Shown here: piece after piece, positions 15,943 to 24,114 of the stretch | Numbering within the stretch: position 1 is the first letter of the stretch | Layout: each line of letters begins with the position of its first letter | Made by a program: the position numbers and the translations under genes | Source: an uncultured Collinsella sp. | GTDB lineage: Bacteria > Actinomycetota > Coriobacteriia > Coriobacteriales > Coriobacteriaceae | Direction of reading: 5' to 3' | Length of the DNA stretch: 35,030 nucleotides | Assembly (NCBI GenBank): GCA_900541045.1 | Contig: UQID01000025.1 | Coordinates: 1 to 35,030, forward strand | Notes under the pieces: model-generated | What the model was told of the DNA's origin: nothing | The model's database searches: none | What the model saw: the letters and a program-made list of their open reading frames with translations, nothing else

Positions 15943-16985
15943 TGGATCCGAGCGTCTACATCCCCGCCTACCTTGAGCGCGCCTACCTTGCGTCGCACCC
16001 CGAACTCACCGATGCAGCACGCGAGCTTGTCCATAACGACGTGAGCGTCAACCCTCATAAGTATGCGCAGTCCGAGCATGCCCAGGCGCTGCTGTCCTAT
16101 GCCGGCGTTCATCGCCACCTGCTCGACGAGCTCCATCGCATCGAGGATATGGGCAGCGACGAGGAGTTTGAGCAGACGCGCAACCGCCTGTTCGACGATA
16201 TGCGCGATGAGCTACTCAAAATCGTCCGCATCGATGCGTATGTCCTCGATGCCCAGCTGCTCGCCATCATTTTGGCGGACACGCCCGTCGACGCCTGTCT
16301 AGGCGACTTGATGAAGCTCGAGGCGACCACGGCCGATTACTTGCAGCAAAGCGTGCTCGGGTTCGACATGGAGGCCCCGCACTACTGGGCCAACAAGGTT
16401 TTGACGGACGGCGTGACGGCGGCCGATCTCACCGTAAGCGAGCCGGCTCTTATCGGGTGGCTCCACACGCTCGAGGCCATCTCGCAGCTGTGCATGGCGA
16501 GCGCTCGCTACCGTGCTGCCGCCAACTATTCTCGCCGCGTTCTTAAGGCGGAAGGCTATCCCACCCGAGCTGCAGGCACCGTGCTACTCGCCCTCGCTCG
16601 CCTGGAAGACGAGGACGGCTTTTTTGCCCTGGCCCACCAGCTCGAGGAGCAGATGGGGGCCGATGCCCTCGAGAGCTCCCCCTGGTACCTACTCGCCCGC
16701 ACGATCCTGTTGTTCAAAACGAACAAGATGCGCCCGGCGACACGCGCGCTGCGCGAGTTTGCCAACCGCTGCGAGGGCGGCGCGTTCTTTTTGCTGAACC
16801 CCATGTATCAGACACCGTACCTTCCCTGCCGGCCCGAACCGCACGACCCCTGGGACCTTTCGCATCAGGCAGTTTGGGAGGCCGACGGCATCATCTCGGA
16901 TACTCCCGACTTTGCCCCCTGGGCCAACGCTTGCGAAGACGTATCGCAGCTTGCCCAGGAATTTGCGCGCCGTTACGGCTTTTAA
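15942..16985 (+). CDS. Second helical-repeat protein of the murT-gatD operon
   Basis: A 347-residue, mostly helical protein of unknown function, the same size and style as its upstream neighbour and possibly a very distant paralogue. TPR-like positions are seen around residues 180-215 (LEAISQLCMASARYRAAANYSRR is one helix pair, here described by its ends) and again at about 225-260. The N-terminus (MDPSVYIPAYLERAYLASHP) is not a signal peptide. Its ATG overlaps the previous stop (TAATG at 15940-15944), indicating coupled translation and probably equal amounts of both proteins, as for partners in a complex. MurT-GatD begins 45 bp after its stop with a TTAGGAA ribosome-binding site and no terminator between. 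Confidence 0.7.
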   Translation: MDPSVYIPAYLERAYLASHPELTDAARELVHNDVSVNPHKYAQSEHAQALLSYAGVHRHLLDELHRIEDMGSDEEFEQTRNRLFDDMRDELLKIVRIDAYVLDAQLLAIILADTPVDACLGDLMKLEATTADYLQQSVLGFDMEAPHYWANKVLTDGVTAADLTVSEPALIGWLHTLEAISQLCMASARYRAAANYSRRVLKAEGYPTRAAGTVLLALARLEDEDGFFALAHQLEEQMGADALESSPWYLLARTILLFKTNKMRPATRALREFANRCEGGAFFLLNPMYQTPYLPCRPEPHDPWDLSHQAVWEADGIISDTPDFAPWANACEDVSQLAQEFARRYGF

Positions 16986-17030
16986 CGGCACAAACGTCAC
17001 GACCATGTCATTCACGTTAGGAACGGCTTC

Positions 17031-19208
17031 ATGAACTTCCGCTCATCTCTCGCCTGCACCTCGAGCGATATCGCCCGCTGGGGACTGCGCTCCGTCCTTA
17101 AGCGCCAGGGCGGCGTACTCCCCGGCCGCATCGCCATGAAGATTGACCCCGAGCTGCTAAGCGACCTCGCGGGCCTTGTCGACCGCAGCGTGGTGATCAC
17201 CGGCACCAACGGCAAGACCACCACCTCCAACCTCATCGCCGATGCCGTTGCCGCCAGCGGCGCCACCGTGGTATGCAACCGTGCCGGAAACAACATGGAG
17301 CCGGGCGTGGTTGGTGCCCTGCTCGAGGCGCGCGGCAACCTTAAGCGAACCGCCAGCAGCAAGCGCGTAGGCGTCTTTGAGTGCGACGAGCTCTACACGG
17401 TGCGCGTCCTGCCCAAGCTCAAGCCGACGTACTTTGTGCTGCTCAACCTGTTCCGCGACCAGCTGGACCGCTACGGCGAGATCGACCACACCCAGGACGT
17501 CATCGCCCACGCGCTGGAGCTTTCGCCGACAACGACGCTCATCTATAACGCCGACGACCCGCTGTGTGCCGCGATCGCCGCGCGCGTTCCCAATGCAAGC
17601 ATCGCCTTTGGCATCGACGGCGCCACCGACACCGAGTCTGACCGCATTAGCGACTCGCGCTTTTGCTCGCAGTGCAACACCCCGTTGGAGTACGACTACG
17701 TGCAATACGGCCAGCTCGGCGCCTACCATTGCCCCTCGTGCGGTTGGGCACGCCCTGCGCTTGTCCGTCGCGTGACGGGCGTGGAGCTCGGCTGCGACGG
17801 CTACGATTTTGACCTGGTCTTTGGATCTGCGTCCAACGCGGCTGCCGTACACATCGCCACGCGCTACAACGGTCTGTACATGGTCTACAACGTTGCCGCC
17901 GCATTCTTTGCCGCACATGAGTTGGGCGTGGATACGGCGCACCTGCAGCCCACGCTCGATGCCTACGTCCCCGCCGGCGGACGCATGGGCCGCTGGAACA
18001 TTACCGGCCGCACCGTCGAGGCAAACCTGGCCAAAAATCCCGTGGGCTTCGATCGCCAGATCCAGTCCATCAAGACTGCAGGCGGCAGACTCTGCGCTTT
18101 CTTCCTCAACGACAACGACGCCGACGGCCACGATGTCTCGTGGATCTACGACGTCGACTTCGAGCGCATCGCCGATACCCCAGGGCTTGTCGCCTTTGCC
18201 GGCGGCACGCGTGCACACGATATGCAGGTACGCCTGAAGTACGCCGGCATCGACGCCGCCATCATCTCGAATATCGAGCAAGCGATCGGCGCCGTGGCGG
18301 ACGAGGAGGCTGGCGATACTTTCTACGCCGTCGCCAACTACACGGCCTTCCCGCCGCTGGTCAAGGAGCTCGACGAGCTTAAGAGCACCGATGCGAGCTC
18401 GGTCGCCTTCCACGCCGTAACGCGCGCCGATGGCAGCGCTGTCCCCACCGACATTGCGCCGGTCGAGCTTTCGCGCCCCCTGCGCATCGTCTACCTGTAT
18501 CCCGATGCCCTCAACCTCTATGGCGACGGCGGCAACGTCATTGCCCTCGAGCGCCGCTGCGCCTGGCGTGGCATCCCCGTGCGCGTGGACGAGGTCCGTA
18601 TGGGCGAGTCGCTCGATCTCACCGACGCCGACATCGTCATGATGGGCGGTGGCTCCGACCGCGATCAGCTGGCCGTGGCACACGAGCTGTTCGCTCAAAA
18701 AGACAAGGTCGCGGCCTATGTTGAGGATGGCGGCTCGCTGCTCGCTATCTGTGGCAGCTATCAGCTGCTCGGCCGTTCGTACTATATGGGCGAGAATCGC
18801 ATCGAGGGCCTGGGCGTCATTGCCGCCGAAACCGTGCGCGGCTCCGACCGTCTGATCGGCAACGTCGCCGTCAAGACCGACCTGTCATCCGAGCCCTTTG
18901 TGGGATTCGAGAACCACGGCGGCCGCACCCTGCTCGATGCAGAGGCCACGCCGCTCGGAACGTCCGTCGTCACGGGCACCGGTAACAACGGCGACGATGG
19001 CTTTGAGGGCATCATCTACAAGGGCGTCATCGGCACGTACCTACACGGACCGGCACTGCCCAAGAACCCCGAGCTCGCCGACTGGCTCATCGCCCACGCT
19101 CTCGAGCGCCGTGGCGATGCACAGGCCACCGCTCTGCTGCCGCTCAAGCCCCTCGACGACGCTTACGAGCACGCCGCCCACGACGCCGCGATGAAGCTCC
19201 TCCCCTAA
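17031..19208 (+). CDS. MurT-GatD fusion: lipid II isoglutaminyl synthase
   Basis: One 725-residue polypeptide contains both subunits of the enzyme that amidates the alpha-carboxyl of D-Glu in lipid II. Residues 1-450 are MurT: a Mur-ligase ATP site ITGTNGKTTT (57-66), a Cys4 zinc ribbon inserted in the central domain (C212, C215, C234, C237), and the DUF1727 C-terminal domain with DVSWIYDVDF (368-377). About 485-700 is GatD, a class I glutamine amidotransferase of the CobB/CobQ type, with YPDALNLYGDGGN near its start, nucleophile C574 in LAICGSYQ and H672 in TYLHGP. In Staphylococcus and Streptococcus murT and gatD are separate adjacent genes in this order. The linker (about 450-482) is short and shows no start site. 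A terminator follows at once. Confidence 0.93.
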   Translation: MNFRSSLACTSSDIARWGLRSVLKRQGGVLPGRIAMKIDPELLSDLAGLVDRSVVITGTNGKTTTSNLIADAVAASGATVVCNRAGNNMEPGVVGALLEARGNLKRTASSKRVGVFECDELYTVRVLPKLKPTYFVLLNLFRDQLDRYGEIDHTQDVIAHALELSPTTTLIYNADDPLCAAIAARVPNASIAFGIDGATDTESDRISDSRFCSQCNTPLEYDYVQYGQLGAYHCPSCGWARPALVRRVTGVELGCDGYDFDLVFGSASNAAAVHIATRYNGLYMVYNVAAAFFAAHELGVDTAHLQPTLDAYVPAGGRMGRWNITGRTVEANLAKNPVGFDRQIQSIKTAGGRLCAFFLNDNDADGHDVSWIYDVDFERIADTPGLVAFAGGTRAHDMQVRLKYAGIDAAIISNIEQAIGAVADEEAGDTFYAVANYTAFPPLVKELDELKSTDASSVAFHAVTRADGSAVPTDIAPVELSRPLRIVYLYPDALNLYGDGGNVIALERRCAWRGIPVRVDEVRMGESLDLTDADIVMMGGGSDRDQLAVAHELFAQKDKVAAYVEDGGSLLAICGSYQLLGRSYYMGENRIEGLGVIAAETVRGSDRLIGNVAVKTDLSSEPFVGFENHGGRTLLDAEATPLGTSVVTGTGNNGDDGFEGIIYKGVIGTYLHGPALPKNPELADWLIAHALERRGDAQATALLPLKPLDDAYEHAAHDAAMKLLP

Positions 19209-19215
19209 CGCCCCG

Positions 19216-19252
19216 CCACCACAAAGGGGACAGGCACCTTTGTGGTGGTTTT
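19216..19252 (+). terminator. Rho-independent terminator of the murT-gatD operon
   Basis: CCACCACAAAGG (19216-19227) pairs perfectly with CCTTTGTGGTGG (19237-19248) over a 9-nt loop, followed by TTTT, 8 nt after the stop codon. Confidence 0.85.
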
Positions 19253-19384
19253 GATCTGCCACGTTTGTTTGTCTCGATCTGTAACAGATAGAGCCGATTT
19301 GCCCGCCCAGATGTTACAGATTGAGATATTTGAATATCGGAATAGAAACCCACTCCTGTGTGGTGGTTTTTCAATCTGCCAACG
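19241..19384. repeat. Direct and inverted repeats upstream of tRNA-Glu
   Basis: A direct repeat with core GTGGTGGTTTT and ATCTGCC occurs at 19241-19263 and 19359-19384. Between them TCTCGATCTGTAACA (19272-19286) and TGTTACAGATTGAGA (19312-19326) form an inverted pair with one mismatch. The first direct-repeat copy includes the right arm of the operon terminator. There is no gene in this 220-bp stretch. Confidence 0.6.
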
Positions 19385-19407
19385 ATATGTGAACGGATAG
19401 AAAAGTC

Positions 19408-19416
19408 TGCTATACT
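19408..19416 (+). promoter_or_regulatory. Extended -10 promoter of tRNA-Glu
   Basis: TGCTATACT has the TGn extension and a good -10, ending 10 bp before the mature tRNA 5' end. No clear -35 is seen at 16-18 bp. Confidence 0.5.
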
Positions 19417-19426
19417 CTTTCCCGCT

Positions 19427-19503
19427 GTCCCCATCGTCTAGCGGCCAAGGACGCCACCCTTTCAAGGTGGATATCGCGGGTTCGAATCCCGCTGGGGGCA
19501 CCA
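19427..19503 (+). tRNA. tRNA-Glu (anticodon TTC)
   Basis: A complete cloverleaf can be drawn. The acceptor stem is GTCCCCA/TGGGGGC (one T-G pair), the D arm starts GTCTAGCGG, the anticodon stem CCACC/GGTGG encloses loop CTTTCAA with anticodon TTC, and the T arm is GCGGG-TTCGAAT-CCCGC. The discriminator is A and CCA is encoded (19501-19503). A strong terminator starts 13 nt later, so it is a single-gene transcript. Confidence 0.95.
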
Positions 19504-19515
19504 TTTAAATCGAGA

Positions 19516-19546
19516 AGCCCGTTACCCACGCGGTGGCGGGCTTTTT
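19516..19546 (+). terminator. Terminator of tRNA-Glu
   Basis: AGCCCGTTACC (19516-19526) pairs along 11 positions with GGTGGCGGGCT (19532-19542), including two G-U pairs, followed by TTTTGC. Confidence 0.85.
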
Positions 19547-19552
19547 GCTACC

Positions 19553-19692
19553 GATATGCCGGGATTCGAACCCGACAGGGTGCGGAGCTGAGGAAACGCG
19601 CAAGCGTTTTCCAGCGCAGCACGCAAGGAGCGGAGCGACGCAGCGGAAGCGGGCGGCGCCAGCCGCACGCGGACATCCCGCTGGGGGCACCA
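19553..19692 (+). pseudogene. Broken tRNA-Glu 3'-end copy with a structured GC-rich insert
   Basis: The last 18 nt of the tRNA-Glu gene including CCA (ATCCCGCTGGGGGCACCA at 19486-19503) recur exactly at 19675-19692. The copy is followed by a similar TTTAAA run and its own terminator. Upstream of the copy is a T-arm-like GGGATTCGAACCC (19561-19573), which reads as a canonical T arm only on the minus strand, and about 100 nt of GC-rich DNA that can fold. That DNA closes with GTGCGG (19580-19585) and CCGCAC (19663-19668) and contains a 12-bp hairpin (19587-19599 with 19604-19615) and a GCGGC/GCCGC hairpin. No complete cloverleaf forms, so this is not a functional tRNA. Confidence 0.6.
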
Positions 19693-19705
19693 ACTTTAAA
19701 ATGTT

Positions 19706-19746
19706 CGAACCCGCCGGATGTAAGGTCCGACGGGTTCGTTCTTTTT
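19706..19746 (+). terminator. Terminator after the broken tRNA-Glu copy
   Basis: CGAACCCGCCGGA (19706-19718) pairs with TCCGACGGGTTCG (19726-19738), one mismatch, followed by TTCTTTTT. Its presence supports the copy having once been a transcribed tRNA unit. Confidence 0.8.
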
Positions 19747-19782
19747 GCCGTTATAAGACGAAAAGTACTCAAAGCCCCTGCG

Positions 19783-20544
19783 CTAGATAAACAGCTCGCA
19801 CTCCTTCCGTTCGGCGCAGACTTTGCTCAACATCTTGGTAGCCGCAGAGAGCATGACGGGATTTACCGCGCGAACGCCCCACGGACACACGGCAACGCAA
19901 CGCATACAGGAAATGCAGGTCTTTTTGTCCACCCGCTTGGGATCGTCTTTATCGATAGCGCCAACGGGACACGCTGCGACGCAAGCCCCGCAGGCGGTGC
20001 ACTCCTTTGTGGCCCTAGGCACCATGCCGGTACCCCCGGCCTTCTTATAGGGACGATTACCCGGAATAGCCGGCTCAGAAGCATCTCCTGCAGACATCTT
20101 TTGCTGAATCTGATCCGCAAACCCAGCGAGCTGCGCCGCGTCCTGTGCATCAGGCCGACCGGCAGCAAACTGGCGAACAATAGAATGCTCGGCGATGGCA
20201 GAAACCGCCGCAATCACCCGAAAGCCCGCATCTTTCGCCGCATCCTCAAGCTCGACCAGCGTGTCCTCATACGCGCGATTTCCGTAAACGCAAACCAGAA
20301 CCGCCTGCGCACCGTTTCCCCGCATCATACCCAAGCGCTCCGCGGCCACAGCCGGGACTCGCCCGCCATACGAGGGCACCGCGATCACGGCTACGTCCTC
20401 TTTTGTCATCGCAACCGTGCGAAAGCCAAACCCGCTATCGGTCAGATCTACAGCAACGGTTTCCCCTTCCAACGCATTTGCAATGTAGCCAGACGCCCTT
20501 TCCGTTCCGCCGGTCGGGCTAAACACGATATCGAATACCTTCAT
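19783..20544 (-). CDS. EFR1-type flavodoxin-ferredoxin fusion protein
   Basis: A 253-residue electron-transfer protein. Residues 1-150 are flavodoxin-like, beginning FDIVFSPTGGTERA (FMN phosphate loop) with AVPSYGGRVP further in. Residues about 185-235 carry two 4Fe-4S motifs, CTACGACVAACP and CISCMRCVAVCP. This layout (EFR1 family, often called ferrodoxin) is frequent in gut anaerobes and is thought to pass low-potential electrons, but its partners are unknown. The ATG at 20544 has GGGGAGGA upstream; an in-frame ATG at 20652 would add 36 residues foreign to the flavodoxin fold. It stands alone between the tRNA region and the glutamine synthetase terminator. Confidence 0.88.
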   Translation of the reverse strand: MKVFDIVFSPTGGTERASGYIANALEGETVAVDLTDSGFGFRTVAMTKEDVAVIAVPSYGGRVPAVAAERLGMMRGNGAQAVLVCVYGNRAYEDTLVELEDAAKDAGFRVIAAVSAIAEHSIVRQFAAGRPDAQDAAQLAGFADQIQQKMSAGDASEPAIPGNRPYKKAGGTGMVPRATKECTACGACVAACPVGAIDKDDPKRVDKKTCISCMRCVAVCPWGVRAVNPVMLSAATKMLSKVCAERKECELFI

Positions 20545-20668
20545 CGGATCATCCTCCCCTTTATGAACAAACGCCCGGAACGTCCGCATGCCAAAACAGG
20601 TTACAACTTTTAAGATGCCCCGCGCGAAACGCTCGCTCGGCTGCAAGTTCAAAGCAGGTCAAAGCGGC

Positions 20669-20704
20669 AAAAAAGAAGGGGCCTCACACAGGCGAGACCC
20701 CTTC
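20669..20704 (-). terminator. Terminator of glutamine synthetase
   Basis: On the minus strand AAGGGGTCTC pairs with GAGGCCCCTT (one T-G pair) and is followed by CTTTTTTGCC, about 25 nt after the glutamine synthetase stop. Confidence 0.8.
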
Positions 20705-20727
20705 ACACGCAAAATCAAACGTGTCTG

Positions 20728-22815
20728 TTACACATAGAACAGAATGTCGTCGTAGGTCGGGACCGGCCAGTAGTCAGCGGCCACAATCTCCTCCATGGCA
20801 TCCACGGCGGCGCGCAGCGTATCCATAGCGGGAACGACCTCGTGCGCGTACACGTTGGCCTGCTCCTGACCATCGAGGGCTTCGGCCTTCTGATGCACGG
20901 CATCGAGCGCCTTGATGGAGTCGTTGATGGCGGTAATACCGTTGCAGAGCTTGTTGAGCGTGTTCTGCTCGCACTGCATGGCGGCCTCCGCACCAGCGGC
21001 ACGAATAGTCTCAAGGCCCTTAGCGACCTTGGTGGCATAGGCGGTAATGACCGGGCGATAGGTACGACGCGCCTCGCGAACCATCGTGGTGGCCTCGATG
21101 TTCATGAGCTTGTTGTACTTCTCGAGCTTGCAGTCGTAGCGGCACTGGGCCTCGGCCTTGGTCAGGACACCCGTCTCCTCAAAGAGCGCAATGGCCTTAT
21201 CGGAAACAAAGGCGGGCAGGGCGTCGGCCGTGGTCTTGTTGTTGGCAAGACCGCGCTTCTCGGCCTCAACGGGCCACTCATCGGAGTAGCCGTCACCGGA
21301 GAACAGGATGCGCTGGTGGTCGGTCAGGACCTTCTTGCAGTACTCGAGTGCAGCGTCCTGGAACTCATCCTCGGGCGTACCCTCAAGCGCGTCGGCGAAG
21401 GACTTGAGCGACTTGGCCACGGCGGCATCGAGCACCAGGTTGGAGTCGGAGACGTTCTGCTCGGAGCCGCAGGCACGGAACTCAAACTTATTGCCGGTAA
21501 AGGCAAACGGGGAGGTGCGGTTGCGGTCGGTGTTGTCCTGCATCAGCTTGGGCAGGGTATCGGCGCCCAGGTCGAGCACGCCGCGCGTGGCATGGACGGA
21601 AGCCTTGCCATCGATGATCTTCTCGACGACCTCGGTAAGCTGGTCGCCCAGGAAGATGGACATAATCGCCGGAGGAGCCTCGTTGGCGCCCAGACGATGG
21701 TCGTTGCCGGCCGAGGCAACGGAGGCACGCAGGAGCTCCTGATAGTTATCGACGGCCTCGATCACCGCGGTGAGGAAGACGATGAACTGCAAGTTGTCGA
21801 GCGGGGTGTCGCCCGGATCGAGCAGATTCTCGGACTCGGTGCCAAGCGACCAGTTGTTGTGCTTGCCCGAACCATTGATGCCCTCAAAGGGCTTCTCGTG
21901 CAGCAGGCAGACCAAGTCGTGGCGGGAGGCAATGAGCTTCATCTTCTCCATCATGACCAGATTCTGGTCGATAGCCTCGTTGACCTCGCCATAGACCGGG
22001 GCGAGCTCATGCTGGCAGGGAGCAACCTCGTTGTGCTTGGTCTTGGCGGGAATGCCAAGCGCCCACAGTTCATCGTCCAGATCCTTCATATAGGCCGAGA
22101 CGGTGGGGCGGATAGCGCCAAAGTAGTGCTCCTCGAGCTCCTGGCCCTTGCAGGGAGCAGCACCAAAGAGGGTGCGGCCGGTGATGACCAGGTCCTTGCG
22201 CTTGCGATAGGCGTCCTTCTTGATCAGGAAGTACTCCTGCTCGTCGCCCACGGAAGGAACGACCTTCTTGGGGGTCTTGCCAAACAGCGCCAAAACGCGC
22301 TTAGACTCACGCGAGAGCGCGGTCATGGAACGCAGCAGCGGGGTCTTCTTGTCCAGGGCCTCGCCCGTGTAGGAGCAGAAAGCCGTGGGGATGCACAGGA
22401 CATCGTCCTTGATAAAGGCGGGGCTAGTGGGATCCCAAGCGGTGTAGCCACGGGCCTCGAAGGTAGCGCGCAGGCCGCCGTTGGGGAAGCTGGAGGCGTC
22501 CGGCTCGCCCTGGATGAGGTTCTTGCCCGTAAACTTGGTAATGGCGGTGCCGTCATGGTTGGGCTCCAGGAAGCTATCGTGCTTCTCGGAAGTAATGCCC
22601 GAAAGCGGCTGGAACCAGTGCGCGTAGTGCGTCGCGCCCTTGGAGATGGCCCAGACCTTCATGGCATGGGCAACGGCGTTGGCCACGTCCAGGTCGAGCG
22701 GCTCACCGCCCTCGAGGGTTGCAGCAAGGCGCTTCCAAATGTCCTTGGGGAGGTAATCCTTCATGACTTCCTCAGAGAACACCATGGTCCCGAAGCGGTC
22801 AGTAAGTTCGGCCAT
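20728..22815 (-). CDS. glnA: Glutamine synthetase, type III
   Basis: Makes glutamine from glutamate, ammonia and ATP in the cytosol; the main ammonia-assimilating enzyme visible here. At 695 residues it has the type III (GlnN) size, much longer than type I. Type III features are a long N-terminal domain (FGTMVFSEEVMKDYLPKD), the catalytic Glu motif VGDEQEYFLI, NGSGKHNNWSLGT, the ATP-side GNDHRLGANEAPPAIMS, FTGNKFEFRACGS, and a C-terminal helical extension ending DDILFYV. The ATG at 22815 has GGGAG upstream. The frame continues to 22878 without family similarity. No adenylylation tyrosine or GlnR/PII gene context is seen. It is divergent from metF over a 426-bp gap. Confidence 0.95.
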   Translation of the reverse strand: MAELTDRFGTMVFSEEVMKDYLPKDIWKRLAATLEGGEPLDLDVANAVAHAMKVWAISKGATHYAHWFQPLSGITSEKHDSFLEPNHDGTAITKFTGKNLIQGEPDASSFPNGGLRATFEARGYTAWDPTSPAFIKDDVLCIPTAFCSYTGEALDKKTPLLRSMTALSRESKRVLALFGKTPKKVVPSVGDEQEYFLIKKDAYRKRKDLVITGRTLFGAAPCKGQELEEHYFGAIRPTVSAYMKDLDDELWALGIPAKTKHNEVAPCQHELAPVYGEVNEAIDQNLVMMEKMKLIASRHDLVCLLHEKPFEGINGSGKHNNWSLGTESENLLDPGDTPLDNLQFIVFLTAVIEAVDNYQELLRASVASAGNDHRLGANEAPPAIMSIFLGDQLTEVVEKIIDGKASVHATRGVLDLGADTLPKLMQDNTDRNRTSPFAFTGNKFEFRACGSEQNVSDSNLVLDAAVAKSLKSFADALEGTPEDEFQDAALEYCKKVLTDHQRILFSGDGYSDEWPVEAEKRGLANNKTTADALPAFVSDKAIALFEETGVLTKAEAQCRYDCKLEKYNKLMNIEATTMVREARRTYRPVITAYATKVAKGLETIRAAGAEAAMQCEQNTLNKLCNGITAINDSIKALDAVHQKAEALDGQEQANVYAHEVVPAMDTLRAAVDAMEEIVAADYWPVPTYDDILFYV

Positions 22816-23241
22816 ACGGAACTCCCTTCGTATCGGCACCGCGTGAGAAGCGGTGTTGATTACTAACGAACGAGTCATAGCTTAGACTCGCCGTGTTTCC
22901 GCGACATTACCGTTATGTTGCCGTCGCGAAACCAATCAATGAGGTTACCCTATCGAGGCGGCGTTGCCACCCTCAACAGTCAATCAACTGCATAAATTGC
23001 AAACCTCTCCCCATGGTTTAAGGGTAGTCAATTTGGGACGGGGCTTTATTAACTGGTATTTCGCATCAGATACCATTCAATATAGCCCCATCCTACATCG
23101 ACCGCTCTGTTATAGAAAATGCCGATAGCAAGGCATCTTTGATTGGTATCCCCAAATAGCGAGTGAAACTCCATCGTGGCACAGTGGTGCTGTAGAATCC
23201 TTACAACACATCGCACTATTACGTATCTAAAGGAGCACGAT
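22816..23241. other. Long intergenic region between glnA and metF
   Basis: No gene is supported here. Visible structures are TGGTAT (23056-23061) with ATACCA ten bases later, a short ATGCC/GGCAT hairpin near 23120-23137, and a -10-like TGTAGAAT at 23191-23198 that could serve metF. I see no cobalamin, SAM or T-box riboswitch pattern upstream of metF. The base composition is less GC-rich than the flanking genes. Confidence 0.5.
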
Positions 23242-24114
23242 ATGCGCGTCGACGAGGTTTTTAAGCAGGCGGCATCCCAGGGCACCGCGCCCGTTTCGTT
23301 TGAGATGTTCCCGCCCAAGGGCGAGCTGACCCTCGACACGGCTCGCGAGGTGGCAGGCAATCTGTGCAAGCTTTCGCCGAGCTTTGTCTCGGTCACCTGC
23401 TCGGCCGGCGGCTCGGGCAACGGTGCCACCACCGCCCCCATCGCGCATATGATTACGAGCGAATTCGATACGCCCTCGGTGGCGCACCTCACCTGCGTTG
23501 GCCGCACGCATGCCGATATCGCCGCCAAGATTGATGAATACCGCTCCGCCGGCGTAGAAAATGTACTGGCCCTGCGCGGCGATCTTCCCGCCGGCGCGAC
23601 CGAGGACGACAAGCCCGCCTCGGACTACGCCTACGCCTGCGACCTCATCCCTGAGCTCGTCGACGCCGGCTTTTGCGTGGGCGCCGCAGCTTACCCCGAG
23701 GGCCACATTGCCTGTGAAGATCTCAACGCTTCGGTCGAATACCTCAAGCAAAAACAGGACGCCGGCGCGAGCTTCTTTGTGACGCAGCTCTTTTTTGATA
23801 ACGAGTGCTTCTACCGTTTTCGCGAGCTTGCCGACAAGGCCGGCATCACCGTGCCCATTACCGCGGGCATCATGCCGTTTATGGGCAAGTCGCAGATCAG
23901 CCGCATGGTCTTTATGTGCGGTGCGTCGCTGCCCTCCCCCGTCATCAAGATTCTCGCCAAGTACGAGAACGACCCCGAGAGCCTGCAGGCGGCCGGTGTA
24001 GATTATGCTGCTCGTCAGCTTTGCGACCTTAAGGAGCACGGTGCCGACGGTCTGCACCTGTACACTATGAACCGTCCTGCGATCGCCGCAACCATTATGG
24101 AGCGCCTGGGGTAA
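23242..24114 (+). CDS. metF: Methylenetetrahydrofolate reductase
   Basis: Reduces 5,10-methylene-THF to 5-methyl-THF, the methyl donor for the methionine synthase encoded downstream. The 290-residue TIM-barrel protein starts VSFEMFPPKG (18-27, catalytic Glu21) and has VTCSAGGSGN, HLTCVGRTH, LALRGDLP and FFVTQLFFDN, all family landmarks for flavin and folate binding. The ATG at 23242 is preceded by AAAGGAGC. Its stop overlaps the next start as TAATG, so it is coupled to the methionine synthase reactivation gene and then metH. The operon order metF, activation domain, metH explains its role. Confidence 0.95.
   Translation: MRVDEVFKQAASQGTAPVSFEMFPPKGELTLDTAREVAGNLCKLSPSFVSVTCSAGGSGNGATTAPIAHMITSEFDTPSVAHLTCVGRTHADIAAKIDEYRSAGVENVLALRGDLPAGATEDDKPASDYAYACDLIPELVDAGFCVGAAAYPEGHIACEDLNASVEYLKQKQDAGASFFVTQLFFDNECFYRFRELADKAGITVPITAGIMPFMGKSQISRMVFMCGASLPSPVIKILAKYENDPESLQAAGVDYAARQLCDLKEHGADGLHLYTMNRPAIAATIMERLG

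Noticed and set aside
19205..19693. Minus-strand reading frames beginning MVPPAG across the tRNA region
   Set aside because: They start inside the reverse complement of the tRNA-Glu 3' end and its copy, a classic spurious call over tRNA genes.
20842..22866. A 674-codon plus-strand open frame over glutamine synthetase
   Set aside because: Antisense shadow of glnA with the same low-complexity Gly/Val/Leu composition and no recognisable domain.
22816..23241. Cobalamin or SAM riboswitch ahead of metF
   Set aside because: No recognisable conserved core of either class could be found by reading the sequence; only small unrelated hairpins are present.
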